Positions 15,678 to 23,947 of a stretch of DNA of 36,548 nt are shown one piece after another. The position numbers and the translations under genes are program-made. The stretch is from Deltaproteobacteria bacterium (GTDB lineage: Bacteria > Desulfobacterota > Syntrophobacteria > Syntrophobacterales > Syntrophobacteraceae), in the NCBI GenBank assembly GCA_021813685.1, contig JAKAJS010000011.1:1-36548 (forward strand), written 5' to 3'. The first letter of the stretch is position 1; each line of letters starts with the position of its first letter. Under the pieces are notes generated by a model. It worked only from the letters and a program-made list of their open reading frames with translations, was not told the DNA's origin and searched no databases.

Positions 15678-17513
15678 TCAGCTGCCGGCTTCGCCCTTCT
15701 TTTCCATCTTGGCAAGATCTTCGAACCGGATGTCTATGCCGAGAATTCCCGCGATCTCGTCCCCGTCATCGCGTATCGGCGCTGAAACCGTTATGCACAA
15801 GGCCCCCGTGTAGCGCGAGGTGTAAAAGTCGGTCACATGCACCTTGCCGTCTTTCATCGGTTCGATGAACCACGGGCGGTCGGAGAGGTCCTCGCCGACG
15901 CGGGCGTCGCGGTACTTGGACTTATCTGCTATGTGCGTAATATTATGGGTTATTTTACGTCCCTGCGCATCGGTGACGTAAATATACTGTATAAAGGGGT
16001 TGAGTTCCAGAAGAGTTTGGAGCAGCGGTTCCTGGCGCTCAGGATCGAGGCTTCTCATCATCTCGGATTCGACCACCTCCTCCACCAGGTGAGCGGCAAG
16101 CAGATAGGCGCGCTGCTTGAGCATGTCGAACTCGGAGATGAAATACTCGGGCAAATACCTTCTGGCCCAGCGTTCCAGCTCTTCGCTGGAGATCGAAGTA
16201 TTTCTCCCCTTTTCGTACTCGTTCATCACCTGTTTGAAAATCTTCATGAGGCCCGGATGCCTCTTGTCCAGGCGGCGTTCTCCCTCGAGTTTCAGACGAT
16301 GGTTCACCCAGTAGGCAACGCCCGCAATGCCCGACTTGTCGGTTATCGTGATGCTGACCGGTCTTTTGAGCAATAGTTTCGTATCGAAGATGTTGTAGAT
16401 TTCCTCGTTCTTTACGAGCCCGTCGGCGTGAATGCCTGCGCTTGTGGCATTGAAATCCTCGCCGGCAAACGGGTAATTGGCCGGAACCGTATAGCCCAGT
16501 TCGGCCTGGAAATATTCGACAATGTCGGTAACGGCGGTGGTGTCCACTCCGTTGGGGGTGCCTTTGAGGCCGATGTACTCGAAGATGAGCCCTTCGACGG
16601 GCGCATTGCCCGTGCGCTCGCCAAAGCCCAGAAGAGTCCCGTTTGCCCCGGCACAGCCGTAGAGCCAGGCAGTGGCGGCATTTACCAGCACCTTGTGGAA
16701 ATCGTTGTGGCCGTGCCACTCGAGCAGCCGCCCTGGGACACCGGCGTCTTCTATAAAGGCCCGCACAAGATTGGGAACGCTTCTCGGCAATGCGGCCCCC
16801 GGATACGGGATGCCGAATCCGAGCGTATCGCAGAGCCGAATCTTTATGTCTATGCCGCTTTCTTCCCGCAACCGCATCAGTTCGATGGCAAACGGGATGC
16901 AGAAGCCGTAGATGTCTGCGCGGGTAATGTCTTCGAGGTGGCACCTCGGGGCGATCCCCTTATCCAGGGCGGTGCGCACGATTTTGAGGTACTTTTCGAG
17001 GGCTGCCTTCCGGTTCGACTGCAGTTTCAGAAAAATATGATAATCGGAGGCCGAAGTGAGGATGCCGGTTTCTTTCAAACCGAGTTTTACCACTAGGTCC
17101 AGGTCTTCTTCGACGGCCCGGATCCACCCGGTTATCTGCGGATACTCGTATCCTTTGGAAAGACACGCATCCAGCGCCTCCCGGTCTTTATCGGTGTAGA
17201 GGAAAAACTCCGACTGGCGAATGACTCCGTTGGGCCCCGAGAGGCGGTGCATCAAGTCGAAAATCGACGCGATCTGGGCCACGGTATAGGGAGGCCGGGC
17301 CTGCTGGCCGTCTCGAAAGGTCGTATCGGTGATGAAAAATTCCTCTGCGGGGTCTATGGCCCGGAGCTTGTGGTCGAAATCGATTTTGGGCACCTCGGAG
17401 TAGGGGAAAATATCCCGCATCAGGTTGGGATCATCGAGGTCTTCGACCCTGCAGCGCTGAAGATCCGTATTCACATGGTCCAGCACCCGTTTCCCGGGGT
17501 TCCAACGAGCCAT
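15678..17513 (-). CDS. DRE-TIM metallolyase, probable Re-citrate synthase, with C-terminal Cache/PDC-like domain
   Basis: Residues 1-410 form a DRE-TIM acyl-CoA condensing enzyme: catalytic TDTTFRDGQQARPPYT (62-77), metal-binding HGHND (267-271), ERTGN (299-303) and AGIHADG (359-365). The wording of these motifs resembles clostridial Re-citrate synthase more than 2-isopropylmalate or homocitrate synthase, so condensation of acetyl-CoA with oxaloacetate is likely; homocitrate synthesis remains possible. Residues about 500-605 look like a PDC/Cache sensor fold (NPFIQYIYVTDAQGR, DRPWFIEPMKDG, SAPIRDD, GILGIDI). No membrane segment or signal peptide is present, so the sensor-like part is cytoplasmic and may sense a carboxylate. 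The ATG is 16 bases after the aspS stop, with AGGAAAGG upstream. Confidence 0.75.
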   Translation of the reverse strand: MARWNPGKRVLDHVNTDLQRCRVEDLDDPNLMRDIFPYSEVPKIDFDHKLRAIDPAEEFFITDTTFRDGQQARPPYTVAQIASIFDLMHRLSGPNGVIRQSEFFLYTDKDREALDACLSKGYEYPQITGWIRAVEEDLDLVVKLGLKETGILTSASDYHIFLKLQSNRKAALEKYLKIVRTALDKGIAPRCHLEDITRADIYGFCIPFAIELMRLREESGIDIKIRLCDTLGFGIPYPGAALPRSVPNLVRAFIEDAGVPGRLLEWHGHNDFHKVLVNAATAWLYGCAGANGTLLGFGERTGNAPVEGLIFEYIGLKGTPNGVDTTAVTDIVEYFQAELGYTVPANYPFAGEDFNATSAGIHADGLVKNEEIYNIFDTKLLLKRPVSITITDKSGIAGVAYWVNHRLKLEGERRLDKRHPGLMKIFKQVMNEYEKGRNTSISSEELERWARRYLPEYFISEFDMLKQRAYLLAAHLVEEVVESEMMRSLDPERQEPLLQTLLELNPFIQYIYVTDAQGRKITHNITHIADKSKYRDARVGEDLSDRPWFIEPMKDGKVHVTDFYTSRYTGALCITVSAPIRDDGDEIAGILGIDIRFEDLAKMEKKGEAGS

Positions 17514-17529
17514 AGAGCCCTTTCCTTTC

Positions 17530-19380
17530 CTACTTCTTCCGGTCGCATTCGACCTTGAGGCAAAGCTCCAGAAGCTGATTGACGCCGGCCTCCGAGGGAG
17601 CGTTGGTCATGAGGCAGGTCGCCTTTTGGGTTTTTGGAAATGCGATCACGTCGCGTATCGAACTGGAGCCGCAAAGGAGCATCACCAGCCGGTCGATCCC
17701 GAAGGCGATCCCTCCGTGCGGTGGAGCCCCGTACTGGAGCGCTTCGAGAAGGAAGCCGAATTTTTCCTGCGCCTCCTCGCCCGAAATCCCGAGGGCGCGG
17801 AAAACCCGCTCCTGCACCTCCTGCTGGTGGATACGAATGGAACCGCCGCCGATCTCGATGCCGTTCAGCACCAAATCGTAGGCCCTGCTCCTGACCTTCT
17901 CCGGCTGGGTCTCGAGAAGAGACATATCCGATTCAACCGGCGAGGTAAAGGGGTGATGGACCGAGGTATAGCGCTTTTCGTTACTGTCCCATTCGAGCAG
18001 CGGGAAATCGGTAACCCAGGTGAAATGGAACGCGTCCGGGTCGATCAGCCCCAACTGTTTCCCGATGCGCCCCCGGAGGTTCCCGAGCGAGTCGTTTACC
18101 ACCTTGCGCTGATCGGCCACAAAAAGGATCACATCCCCGACTTCTATTCCGAGCCGCTCGGTCAGCCCCTGCTGCACTTCCGGGGAAAGAAATTTGGTGA
18201 TCGGCGACTGCCAGCCATCGGGCTGAATCTTTATCCAGGCCATCCCGCGGGCGCCGAAAATTTTTACGAATTCGATCAGCTCGTCGAGTTCTTTTCTCGA
18301 CAGGTCCTTCCCGCCCGGAACGCGAAGCGCCTTGACAATCCCGCCTCGTTCGATCGCCTCCCGGAAGACCCGGAACTCGGAGGCGGCGACCACATCGGTT
18401 ACCTCGGTCAGAAGAAGTTCGAAGCGGGTATCGGGCCGGTCGGTACCGTAGCGATCCATGGCTTCCGCGTATGTCATGCGGGGAAAAGGCGTCTTGGGGG
18501 TATGCCCCTTTAACTCCGAAAATACCCGGCTGATCCAGCCTTCGATCATGCCGTAGATGTCTTCCTCGCGGATAAAGGACATCTCGAGATCGAGCTGGGT
18601 GAATTCGGGCTGCCGATCGGCGCGCAGGTCTTCGTCACGGAAGCACTTTACGATCTGGAAATAGCGCTCGAAGCCCGCGACCATGAGAATCTGCTTAAAG
18701 AGCTGGGGCGACTGGGGCAAGGCGTAGAATTTGCCGGAGTTGACCCGGCTGGGAACAAGGTAGTCCCGGGCGCCTTCGGGCGTACTGCGCGTAAGCACCG
18801 GGGTTTCGACCTCGATAAAGCCCAGGTCGCTGAAATAGGCACGGGTCATCTGCGCGGCTTTGTGCCTGAGAAACAGATTCTTAAACAACTTGGGACGTCG
18901 AAGATCGATAAACCGGTACTTGAGGCGTATGTTTTCGCTCGCCTCGAGGTCCTCTTCCACCTGGAAGGGAGGCGTTTTGGAGCTGTTGAGTATTCGCAGC
19001 TCCGCCACCGCGACTTCGATCTCCCCGGTCGGCAGCTTCGGGTTGGTCATGCCCTCCGGTCGAAGACGCACGGTTCCCCTGACCGCTATCACGAACTCGC
19101 TCCGCAGCGCCCCTGCACGCTCATGGCCCGCCTTGCCGATATTGGGATCGAAGACGACCTGGGTGATTCCCTCCCGGTCCCGCAAGTCCACAAATATCAG
19201 GCCGCCGTGATCGCGTCTCCTCTGGACCCAGCCCATCAAGACGACCTCCCGGCCGACATCAGCCGGCCTCAACCGCTCGCAGGAAACCGTCTTTTGCCAT
19301 TCACCAAGCTGGTCCAGAGAGACCGGCCCTTCCTGAAGATTTGCAACTTCCTCGCCAACCCGGGGTTCGAAAACATCCAC
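17530..19380 (-). CDS. aspS: Aspartate--tRNA ligase (bacterial type)
   Basis: Class IIb synthetase charging tRNA-Asp. The 616-residue product has the N-terminal OB-fold anticodon domain ([19 protein letters not shown]), motif 2 ([20 protein letters not shown]), the bacterial GAD insertion (about 300-420) and motif 3 ([13 protein letters not shown]). The first 40 residues extend beyond the usual bacterial start; ATG 19380 is the only plausible start seen. It is downstream of hisS on the same strand, a common pairing in bacteria. No asnS or gatCAB is visible, so whether it also charges tRNA-Asn cannot be told. Confidence 0.96.
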   Translation of the reverse strand: MDVFEPRVGEEVANLQEGPVSLDQLGEWQKTVSCERLRPADVGREVVLMGWVQRRRDHGGLIFVDLRDREGITQVVFDPNIGKAGHERAGALRSEFVIAVRGTVRLRPEGMTNPKLPTGEIEVAVAELRILNSSKTPPFQVEEDLEASENIRLKYRFIDLRRPKLFKNLFLRHKAAQMTRAYFSDLGFIEVETPVLTRSTPEGARDYLVPSRVNSGKFYALPQSPQLFKQILMVAGFERYFQIVKCFRDEDLRADRQPEFTQLDLEMSFIREEDIYGMIEGWISRVFSELKGHTPKTPFPRMTYAEAMDRYGTDRPDTRFELLLTEVTDVVAASEFRVFREAIERGGIVKALRVPGGKDLSRKELDELIEFVKIFGARGMAWIKIQPDGWQSPITKFLSPEVQQGLTERLGIEVGDVILFVADQRKVVNDSLGNLRGRIGKQLGLIDPDAFHFTWVTDFPLLEWDSNEKRYTSVHHPFTSPVESDMSLLETQPEKVRSRAYDLVLNGIEIGGGSIRIHQQEVQERVFRALGISGEEAQEKFGFLLEALQYGAPPHGGIAFGIDRLVMLLCGSSSIRDVIAFPKTQKATCLMTNAPSEAGVNQLLELCLKVECDRKK

Positions 19381-19443
19381 GATATCTTCTCCGTTTCACG
19401 GAACCGAATTCCCGTTCCGCACCGAACGATTCTGCCGCTGCGA

Positions 19444-20709
19444 TTACTGTTCCGAATCGGTCGCGAGCAGCGTTTCCACAATATTTTCCAAAGGAAGAAT
19501 CCTTTGGGTCTTAGTCAGCATATCACGCAACTGGACCTCACGTCTTGCCAGTTCGTCCTCCCCGAGGATGAGAACATACCGTGCCCCGGATTTATCGGCG
19601 CGGCGCATCTGGCTTTTGAGGCTTCGGCCCTCGTAGTCGAGTTCGGTTTCGATGCCCTGCCCGCGCAGCTGCTGGGCAAGCAAAAAGGCGGACTCCCCGG
19701 CCTTATCGCCCAAAGAGGCGAAAAAGCAGCGCGGAGCGCGATGCGCCATTTCCTTTTCCTGCTGCAGGAGCAAAACCAGCCGCTCCATCCCCATGGCAAA
19801 CCCGAGCGCCGGAACATCGGGGCCGCCCAGGTCGCGCATGAGGCCGTCGTAGCGGCCCCCGCCGCCAATCGCGCTCTGTGAGCCAAGTTTATCGGTAATC
19901 ACCTCGAAAGTGGTCCGCACGTAATAATCGAGCCCCCGGACGATCCCCGGATTTACCGTATAGCGCGTCCCGAGCTTTTCCAGGTAATCTTTTACCGCAT
20001 CGAAGTGCGCCCGGCAATCGTCGCAGATGTGGTCGATCAGCCGGGGAGCGTCCTGGAGCAACTGCCCGCAGCCTTCCACCTTGCAGTCGAAGACGCGCAA
20101 GGGGTTGGTCTCCCGCCGACGCATGCAGTCGCCGCAAAACCCATCGCCTTTTGCAACCAGGAAATCTTTCAGAATCTGCCTGTAGATCTGCCGGCACTGC
20201 GCGCACCCAAGCGTATTGATGTTGAGAGCGACCCCTGAAATTCCGATTCGCTCGACCAAAAGGCTCAGCATGTGCATCATTTCCGCATCGATCTTCGGGC
20301 TCTCCAACCCGAAGACCTCGGCGTCGATCTGATGAAATTGCCTGTAGCGCCCCTTCTGCGGGCGTTCGTGCCGAAACATCGGGCCGATCTGGTAGAACTT
20401 GCGAAGTCCCGGGTCCGCCTGCATTCCATGCTGGATATAGGCCCGCACGATCGAAGCCGTGGCCTCCGGGCGCAGCGCCAGCCAGTCGCCGTTACGGTCC
20501 GCAAAGGCGTACATCTCCTTTTCGACGATATCGGTGCTTTCTCCGATGCCGCGAGCGAAAAGCTCGAGTTTTTCGGCAATGGGAGTTCTGATTTCGCAGT
20601 ACCCGAAGTTTTCGAGCACCTCCCGCGTGGCGCGCTCTATGCCCTGCCACCAGCCGATTTGCTCCGGCAGTATATCATTCATGCCTCGAATGGCTTGAAC
20701 TGCGTCCAT
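19444..20709 (-). CDS. hisS: Histidine--tRNA ligase
   Basis: Class IIa synthetase charging tRNA-His. The 421-residue product has the typical N-terminus AIRGMNDILP, motif 2 region (MFRHERPQKGRYRQFHQID), the HisRS signature GLDYYVRTTFEV, motif 3 (GGGGRYDGL, PALGFAMGMERL) and a C-terminal anticodon domain. ATG 20709 is preferred over an in-frame GTG at 20724 because GGGGAAAAG directly precedes the ATG and the family starts just before AIRGMND. It has its own promoter at 20751-20779 and heads the run hisS-aspS and downstream genes. Confidence 0.96.
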   Translation of the reverse strand: MDAVQAIRGMNDILPEQIGWWQGIERATREVLENFGYCEIRTPIAEKLELFARGIGESTDIVEKEMYAFADRNGDWLALRPEATASIVRAYIQHGMQADPGLRKFYQIGPMFRHERPQKGRYRQFHQIDAEVFGLESPKIDAEMMHMLSLLVERIGISGVALNINTLGCAQCRQIYRQILKDFLVAKGDGFCGDCMRRRETNPLRVFDCKVEGCGQLLQDAPRLIDHICDDCRAHFDAVKDYLEKLGTRYTVNPGIVRGLDYYVRTTFEVITDKLGSQSAIGGGGRYDGLMRDLGGPDVPALGFAMGMERLVLLLQQEKEMAHRAPRCFFASLGDKAGESAFLLAQQLRGQGIETELDYEGRSLKSQMRRADKSGARYVLILGEDELARREVQLRDMLTKTQRILPLENIVETLLATDSEQ

Positions 20710-20750
20710 CTTTTCCCCGTTCACCCTGAAGATTTGAGAACAATCTGATA

Positions 20751-20779
20751 TTTTTACGGAAGCCCCTGATAAAAGTCAA
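20751..20779 (-). promoter_or_regulatory. Sigma70-like promoter of hisS
   Basis: On the minus strand TTGACT (20779-20774), a 17-base spacer and TAAAAA (20756-20751) precede hisS, giving a leader of roughly 35 bases before ATG 20709. Matches to consensus are five of six and four of six. It lies just past the truncated GNAT gene. Confidence 0.55.
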
Positions 20780-20795
20780 GAAAAACGCGAGCCTT

Positions 20796-21095
20796 TTACG
20801 GCGGGCAAGGGCAAAGCACGCGGGCCGATTGAGATTTCGGTCCCACCCGTCCTCTTTGAGTCTTCTCAAGCGCCATAAAGCCGATCTGTCCATCGCAGTC
20901 ATCGAACAGACAATAGCAAGAAACACCTTTGGCATACTGGTTGTGGAAGGAATCCATCGTGAGGAACGCCCGATCGGTCGGCGCGTTTTGAGGCGTAAGT
21001 TCAAACTCATCGGCCACCGTTTGAAACGACTTTCTGATGACGTCCAGGGCGGCCTGGAAAGATTCGGCATCATCCATGATTGGCTCAATCCTCAT
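20796..21095 (-). pseudogene. Truncated GNAT-type acetyltransferase
   Basis: The first 80 or so residues resemble the N-terminal half of a GNAT acetyltransferase (MRIEPIMDDAESFQAALDVI, ADEFELT, SCYCLFDDCDGQIGFMALEK). The frame then runs into an unrelated 19-residue tail and stops at about 99 residues, before the acetyl-CoA-binding motif that GNATs need. No other frame continues the homology. The gene has thus lost its 3' half, probably by a deletion ending next to the hisS promoter. It begins 7 bases after a 27-codon ORF and lies downstream of the DUF2284 gene. Confidence 0.6.
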
Positions 21096-21102
21096 TTCTT
21101 TT

Positions 21103-21186
21103 TCACGGACCGATCAGCCTTTTGCTTTTCCCCTTTTTGCGGGCCCGGATGCTCTGTTCGATTTTCAAAACATCCAAATCAGACAT
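21103..21186 (-). CDS. 27-residue basic small ORF with strong ribosome binding site
   Basis: ATG at 21186 is preceded by AAGGAGGCAAA, the best ribosome binding site in this part of the window. It encodes 27 residues starting MSDLDVLKIEQS and ending in a lysine/arginine-rich tail (RARKKGKSKRLIGP). The stop is 7 bases before the start of the truncated GNAT gene, in a different frame. It may be a real small basic protein, or a leader peptide once coupled to the GNAT gene. No family was recognised. Confidence 0.4.
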   Translation of the reverse strand: MSDLDVLKIEQSIRARKKGKSKRLIGP

Positions 21187-21241
21187 TTTGCCTCCTTTTT
21201 TACCCGAAATCCGCGCGACCATGCGCCAGGCCAGTCGAACC

Positions 21242-21784
21242 CTATTCCACCAAGAGGAAAGCGTACCGGTTCATGGTCTGCGAATAGTCCGGCAATACAT
21301 CGATGGGAAAGCCGTACTGTCTGACTGTTGCGTATACGTCGATACCCAGTGCTTCCGCTGTAGGGCGGGCTGTCCGGGGATTTACGCATTGTTTCCTGTC
21401 TTTGTTGCACTCCCTGCACAGGAGGCAATTGTCGATAGGCAACACGAAGACCTTATGATATCCGGAGAGAAAAACCTCTCTTTCCATCTCGGAGAGCTTC
21501 TTGTGGATTTTTCTGGACCACGCCTCGCGATCTTCAGGCTTGTCCACATGTTTCGCCATATGGAAAATAACGCCTTCGCCGTATTCCTGAACGAAAGCCC
21601 TGCATTGGGCAACGGAGGGAACGTTATCGGGCGGGCAGCAACCATTTTTCCCGTATTCCGGACAGCCAAACATGCATTTAAACCGAACCCATTGCCCCAC
21701 AATGATCTCCCCGGGGCAGATCCACCTAAAATCTTCCAAGCCGTACTTTAGAAAGATTGATTCCAATAGTTTTTGATCTGCCAT
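21242..21784 (-). CDS. DUF2284 protein, predicted metal-binding
   Basis: The 180-residue soluble product has two cysteine clusters: CMFGCPEYGKNGCCPP (about residues 37-52) and CLLCRECNKDRKQC (about 120-133). The first is the hallmark of DUF2284, a family of predicted metal- or iron-sulfur-binding proteins common in anaerobes and of unknown function. GGGGAG lies about 8 bases before the ATG. It diverges from the response regulator gene 506 bp away. Downstream on the same strand are the 27-codon ORF and the truncated GNAT gene. Confidence 0.85.
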   Translation of the reverse strand: MADQKLLESIFLKYGLEDFRWICPGEIIVGQWVRFKCMFGCPEYGKNGCCPPDNVPSVAQCRAFVQEYGEGVIFHMAKHVDKPEDREAWSRKIHKKLSEMEREVFLSGYHKVFVLPIDNCLLCRECNKDRKQCVNPRTARPTAEALGIDVYATVRQYGFPIDVLPDYSQTMNRYAFLLVE

Positions 21785-22290
21785 GTGCCGGCTCCCCGCC
21801 CTCTGATTTCTCTTTACGCCACAGGTCGACCTCGAAAGCCCGGCCTCACTATGGGATTGGTCGGTTCGGACATTTCCGCACTCAGCCCGAAGGCACTTTG
21901 AGCGCAGCTTATGCTCCCCTGATAAACGGCAGCAACATGTATATCAAAATGGCCACGATGCGCAACTGCCAGCCGTTGGCTGGTATCGCTATATGCCCGG
22001 AAGATGCCGGCATCCGGGAACGGAATGAACCAAAGGATAAATGGAAGGTTTTGACCAAGCCGTCAAGCTGCACAAATACTGCCGGAGATGTGAGTTGGCC
22101 TGTCCGGAGGGAAGGACAAACCCGTAGTTTGTATCTTCACCAGAAAACCCACCAACTTTCGGTGATTCGGGATCCGGCAGCTTTTTGCCCAAAGCCCGCC
22201 GGACTGACGCGCACCGGCGGACAACGCTCAAATTGCAAAGAAATTCAGACTGATTATCTTCTATTAGCTTATTACTCAAAGGAAGCAGGC
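21785..22290. other. Divergent intergenic region with hairpins
   Basis: About 500 bases separate the divergent DUF2284 and response regulator genes. The frame of the response regulator stays open through most of it, but the translation looks like noise. Two close hairpins occur: CCAGCC/GGCTGG with a 3-base loop (21969-21983) and CCCGG/CCGGG (21996-22018) around a 10-bp palindrome ATGCCGGCAT. A 28-codon ORF at 22041-22127 encodes a peptide with CRRCELAC; it may be chance. A weak promoter-like pair, TTGCAA (22233-22238) and TATCTT (22255-22260), lies 30 bases before the response regulator start. Confidence 0.35.
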
Positions 22291-23001
22291 ATGGGAAAAA
22301 TGTTCAAGGTACTGGTGATAGAAGATGATGAGGATGACTTCTTAATTCTAAGGGATATGCTCTCCGAAACCGGCTCTGCGAAGTTCCTGCTTCATTGGGT
22401 GGCGACCTACGATTCGGGCTTGCAGGAGATTTGCGGCTCAAATTACGACGTCTGTCTTCTGGACTATCACCTGGGTGCGAAAAACGGCCTCGAACTCTTA
22501 CAGGACGCAAGCTTGCGGGGGTGTGAAATACCCGTCATATTTCTCACGGCACAGGACGGGTACGACATTGACGTGCAAGCCATGGGGGCGGGCGCCTCGG
22601 ACTACCTGGTCAAGGGACACATCACCGCGGACCTCCTTGAGCGCTCCATCCGCTATTCCATCGTGCAAAAGCGCGCCGATCTGGAGTTGCGAAAATATCG
22701 GGACCATCTGGAACAGCTCGTCGAAGAGCGCACCCGGGAACTCGAAACGGCGAACAATCGGCAGGAAAAGCTAATAGGGGAACTCCAGGAGGCGCTTTCC
22801 GGAATCAAGACGCTGCGAGGTCTTCTACCCATTTGCGCATGGTGCAAGAAGGTACGCGACGACCAGGGCTATTGGCAGCAAATTGAGGCATACGTTCGAG
22901 ATCATTCCGAAGCCGATTTCAGCCACAGCATTTGTCCGGTATGCGCCAAAAAGGAACGGGAGACGATCAGGCGATTGACCATGCGGGAGGGACAGGCGTG
23001 A
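22291..23001 (+). CDS. Response regulator: receiver, coiled coil and Cys-rich C-terminal motif
   Basis: The 236-residue product begins with a receiver domain (1-125) with acidic EDDEDD at 11-16, phospho-acceptor Asp58 in LLDYHLG, Thr86 in FLTAQ and Lys108 in LVKGH. A coiled coil (about 128-172) links it to a C-terminal segment with LLPICAWCKKVRDDQGYW (178-195) and SICPVCAKK (213-221), placing Cys182, 185, 215 and 218 as a likely zinc site. I have seen this tail on sensors and regulators of deltaproteobacteria; it has no assigned role. ATG 22291 is chosen because the receiver starts right after it and GGAAG precedes it. There is no DNA-binding domain, and no kinase gene nearby. Confidence 0.85.
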   Translation: MGKMFKVLVIEDDEDDFLILRDMLSETGSAKFLLHWVATYDSGLQEICGSNYDVCLLDYHLGAKNGLELLQDASLRGCEIPVIFLTAQDGYDIDVQAMGAGASDYLVKGHITADLLERSIRYSIVQKRADLELRKYRDHLEQLVEERTRELETANNRQEKLIGELQEALSGIKTLRGLLPICAWCKKVRDDQGYWQQIEAYVRDHSEADFSHSICPVCAKKERETIRRLTMREGQA

Positions 23002-23023
23002 AATTTTTTATTCCCGACTCCCG

Positions 23024-23779
23024 TTAATTGTTTCCCGCTCCACTTATCACCAGAGCCTGTGTCTTTTCTTTCCGGTTGAACTGCTCGGCAAAAGCAATGG
23101 CAGCTTTGCGGGTAGGGAATGCGCCCAAGAGTATGCGACTCCATTTCGAGGCGCCGAATTCGAGCGTCTCGACGAGAGGCGAGTAGCCGTCTGCTTTGAG
23201 TTTTTTGACCAGAGGCCGTGCATCGCGCTCCTTTAAGGAGGCTACGAGCAGCGTGTAGCGGCCGGAACCGGGAGTCGCGGCCATGGGAGGCTTGACAGGC
23301 GGCGGGGCGGCGGCGGGTTGCTCCACCGGGGGCTCTTTTCCCGTGACAACAGATTTGTCCTCTTTTGCGGGAGTAGCCGGAGAAACCGCAGCGGATACCT
23401 TTCCTGCCTGCGAGGGCGTACCGAGGGGAGAGAGGTTCTGACTGGTCAAATCCTGGTAGTAATTGAGGGAATCGACCATTTTTTTCTGGTTTTTCCAGGT
23501 CGCAGCAGCATCGGGCACAGCCGCCCCCGTCCGGCGATCCAGCCCCAGAAACCTCAGGAATCTTCCTTTTACGGAAAAATCGTCGGACCGCACCACGGGA
23601 ATGCCCCTGCCGACGAATATTCCGAGCGTGAACATGAAGCAAAGCGACACCATCAGGCTCAACACATAGACGACCACCCTGCTTCTGCTCAGGTGAAAAT
23701 GAACACCCTTCCCGTCCCGAATGGATCGAGACTCTTCATCCCGCTCATTATTTACGACCACAAGCTTCGGACGAATCAT
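23024..23779 (-). CDS. Inner-membrane protein with C-terminal SPOR domain
   Basis: The 251-residue product has a short cytoplasmic N-terminus, one membrane segment (about residues 33-57), a Pro/Ala-rich periplasmic linker (about 120-170) and a C-terminal SPOR domain (YTLLVASLKERDAR onward, about 176-250). SPOR domains bind denuded peptidoglycan at the division septum, so a cell-division or wall role is likely, as for FtsN-like or DedD-like proteins. It is the last gene of the minus-strand run from hflK, 168 bp after argS, and ends 22 bp from the convergent response regulator. Confidence 0.85.
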   Translation of the reverse strand: MIRPKLVVVNNERDEESRSIRDGKGVHFHLSRSRVVVYVLSLMVSLCFMFTLGIFVGRGIPVVRSDDFSVKGRFLRFLGLDRRTGAAVPDAAATWKNQKKMVDSLNYYQDLTSQNLSPLGTPSQAGKVSAAVSPATPAKEDKSVVTGKEPPVEQPAAAPPPVKPPMAATPGSGRYTLLVASLKERDARPLVKKLKADGYSPLVETLEFGASKWSRILLGAFPTRKAAIAFAEQFNRKEKTQALVISGAGNN

Positions 23780-23799
23780 TTATCCCATCCCGGCGGCGT

Positions 23800-23945
23800 G
23801 CCGCCGCTGCCGAGTTGCCCGCCTGCTTCGCGGGCGGGCGGCAATTCGTTATAATGGTATAAGCCTGCTCGTTGTAATGGCCCCGCCACCGCCGCAGGCA
23901 GTGGCGCTCCCGGCCTGGCGACCCGTCAGCGGCGACCCGCCGCCC
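23800..23945. repeat. GC-rich hairpin region between argS and the SPOR gene
   Basis: The gap contains GCCCGCC/GGCGGGC (23817-23823 with 23833-23839, 9-base loop) and CGCCAC/GTGGCG (23884-23889 with 23901-23906), plus short GGCGGC-type palindromes. It looks like a REP-like palindromic element within an operon. No T-run follows on the minus strand, so it is not a typical terminator; it may stabilise or separate the argS and SPOR messages. Confidence 0.4.
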
Positions 23946-23947
23946 GC

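Noticed and set aside
21757-22290. In-frame 5' extension of the response regulator, giving a 414-residue protein
   Set aside because: The extra residues show no recognisable domain, and the receiver starts directly after ATG 22291, which has a usable ribosome binding site.
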